DNA from: Blattamonas nauphoetae
Lineage: Eukaryota > Preaxostyla > Oxymonadida
DNA length: 64,000 bases
NCBI GenBank assembly: GCA_033064195.1
Contig: JARBJD010000089.1
Coordinates: forward strand, 181,669-245,668
Reading direction: 5' to 3'
The notes under the pieces are model-generated. The model searched no databases. It was not told the origin of the DNA and was given only the letters and a program-made list of their open reading frames with translations. Positions 62,574 to 64,000 of this stretch are shown here, in pieces. Within the stretch, counting starts at the first letter, position 1. Each line of letters opens with the position of its first letter. The position numbers were made by a program, and so were the translations under genes.

Positions 62574-64000
62574 ATGACTCTTTCATCAGACAACTCTGAT
62601 CCACCATCGATGATTTCAGAGCAGTCTGTTGTGAATGGAGATCTCACCGAGAGTTTTACGCTGCCAGCCCGTTGGAATCTGGTTTGATGTTTTCGTGTTT
62701 CATCTCTCTCGTTCTCAGTCCAACATCTCCTCACTTCTCGAAGGTTGCAGTGTGATGATGAAGGTATTCTAGTTGACACACTCCGAACATTGCAGAAAGT
62801 GGCATCTGGTGTGTATTCTTGTCGTATTCATCGATTTGTTGATATTTGTTTTGGATGTTTTGGATGTGTTTCAGAAGTGGGTCTGATGACAGTTTCGATG
62901 ATTGGTGTCGATGTCTGTCTCCATTGTGTTGTGTCGCACACTCATCTGGACTTGTGGTCTGCGTTTTTTCTTTTTGTTGATTGTTGATTGTGGCTTTGAT
63001 TTCAGGCTGAACTGATGAAATTGGTTTCGATTCTTTGTTTGTGGTTTTCTTGTTTGTGATGATGGATGTCTTCATTTCTTGCTTTTGCTTTCTTGCTTTC
63101 TTCAGATTCGAAATCGCCCTCGTTCGTTTCGCTCGCTTTCGTCTGAAATCCGCTTCTTTCGTGCTCACGCAGTTTGGAATTGGTCTTCATGTTGCATTGG
63201 AATCAATTAATGTTTTCATTCTTTCCTCTTTTCATTTGTTTTCAGTGTTGTTCTTGCATGGAATCACTCTGCTTCGAACCTGAAATCGTCCACTCCTTTT
63301 TCTCCAACACGGGACTTGATCAAATCCACATTCATGAAAATCGGTAAGTCATCGCCTCCATCTGCAGTTCTCCTCGCTTTGGCTCGAATTTCTCTCTCAT
63401 CTCAGATCTCGCCTCCATTTCAGTTTACACTCTGTATTGTGTCGTGAAACGATCTCCATCTGCTATCACACTTCTCCCCTCACCCATCTTCCCATCATCT
63501 TCCTCATACCACCACAATATTCTGGTGTCTCATTCCTGGATGCTCTGACAATGAAACTCCGAATCGTTTTCTCCGAATTCAAACTAATCTCCCAACTGAT
63601 CTTTCACACCTTCCCAAATACGTCCAGATCACGAAGATGATCCATTCGTCGTCACCCGTTCCATTCGCTTCTGTGATCATTCATGTGACATCCGTTTTCA
63701 TTTTGGACGCTGACTCACCAATCGAAGTGTGTTTTTTTCTTTTCTTCATTTCTCGTCATTTCAGGTTCATTCCGAGATCATCCGAGAATTGATTCTCTTT
63801 GTGAAGCTCTCCCAACGATTCTCACAAACATTTCAACCATCGACACTCTCATCGCTTCCCTTCCTCCGACTCTTCTCTAACCACTCCTTTGGGTTCTGAG
63901 TTAACTATCAAATCATTGATTCTCTTAAACAACTACGAAATCAGTGTGAAGTGTTTGTGAGGAATAGATGGATGTGCTTCTGTCGATTTGGTGCATTATC
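62574..64000 (+). pseudogene. ARM-like family copy 9, decayed, cut by window end
   Basis: Exon 1 62574-62681 (MTLSSDNSDPPSMISEQSVV, 36 codons), intron to 62718, then exon 2 with two bases lost (CTCGAAGGTTGCAG for CTCGAAGTATTGCAG). Introns 2-6 are recognisable by position. Exon 5 and exon 6 have several small indels (TTCGTTTCGCTCGCTTTC, GCAGTTTGGAATTGG, CTCATCTCAGATCTCGCC). Exon 7 begins at 63765 and already has frame-shifting losses before 64000. It is a pseudogene continuing beyond the window. Confidence 0.75.

Overview
This window looks like nuclear DNA of a protist, most likely an oxymonad (Preaxostyla) close to Blattamonas nauphoetae. Three things support that. It has very short spliceosomal introns (about 35-75 nt, GT...TTTCAG). 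It carries a tandem multigene family of ARM/HEAT-like proteins whose C-terminal pattern (REWNxxRxxRQKxR...LRxEG.DD) matches my memory of the huge hypothetical families in that genus. It also has a very large beta-helix surface protein ending in a pseudokinase domain, again as I remember from that genus. The species name is inference; the introns and gene families are read from the sequence.

Layout. (1) 1-1.8 kb: a fossil retroelement fragment on the minus strand that cuts into family copy 1. (2) 1.8-26.8 kb: family copies 1-4 on the plus strand. Copy 1 is 5'-truncated and carries a 1.0-kb TIR element. Its downstream companion gene is split by a 6.95-kb Mutator-like element with a perfect 9-bp target duplication. 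Copy 2 carries a 376-bp mariner-like MITE. Copy 3 is intact. Copy 4 is split by a 3.5-kb foldback element with 821-bp arms, which itself holds a hAT-like element with an 826-bp tandem duplication. A charged-protein gene lies on the minus strand in the spacers after copies 2 and 3. (3) 27.6-41.2 kb: three minus-strand genes that interrupt the array: a 3,078-residue receptor-like pseudokinase, a secreted beta-helix protein and a disordered protein with an in-frame intron. (4) 41.3-64 kb: family copies 5-9. Copies 5 and 6 are intact, each followed after about 200 bp by the companion gene. Copy 7 holds a 3.8-kb insertion. Copies 7-9 are decayed, and copy 9 runs off the window.

All well-preserved family copies share one seven-exon model. 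Exon lengths are 99 or 111, 91, 80, 31, 104, 489 and 1,020 nt and give 637 or 641 residues. A short ACCCAT-type motif lies at a fixed distance upstream (about 24 nt before the ancestral ATG, 132-136 nt before the first splice donor). In three cases the exon lengths recover exactly when a transposon plus one target-site copy is subtracted, which validates both the gene models and the element boundaries. The array is therefore a birth-and-death gene cluster that has repeatedly received DNA transposons. The single-copy block between its halves encodes probable cell-surface proteins.
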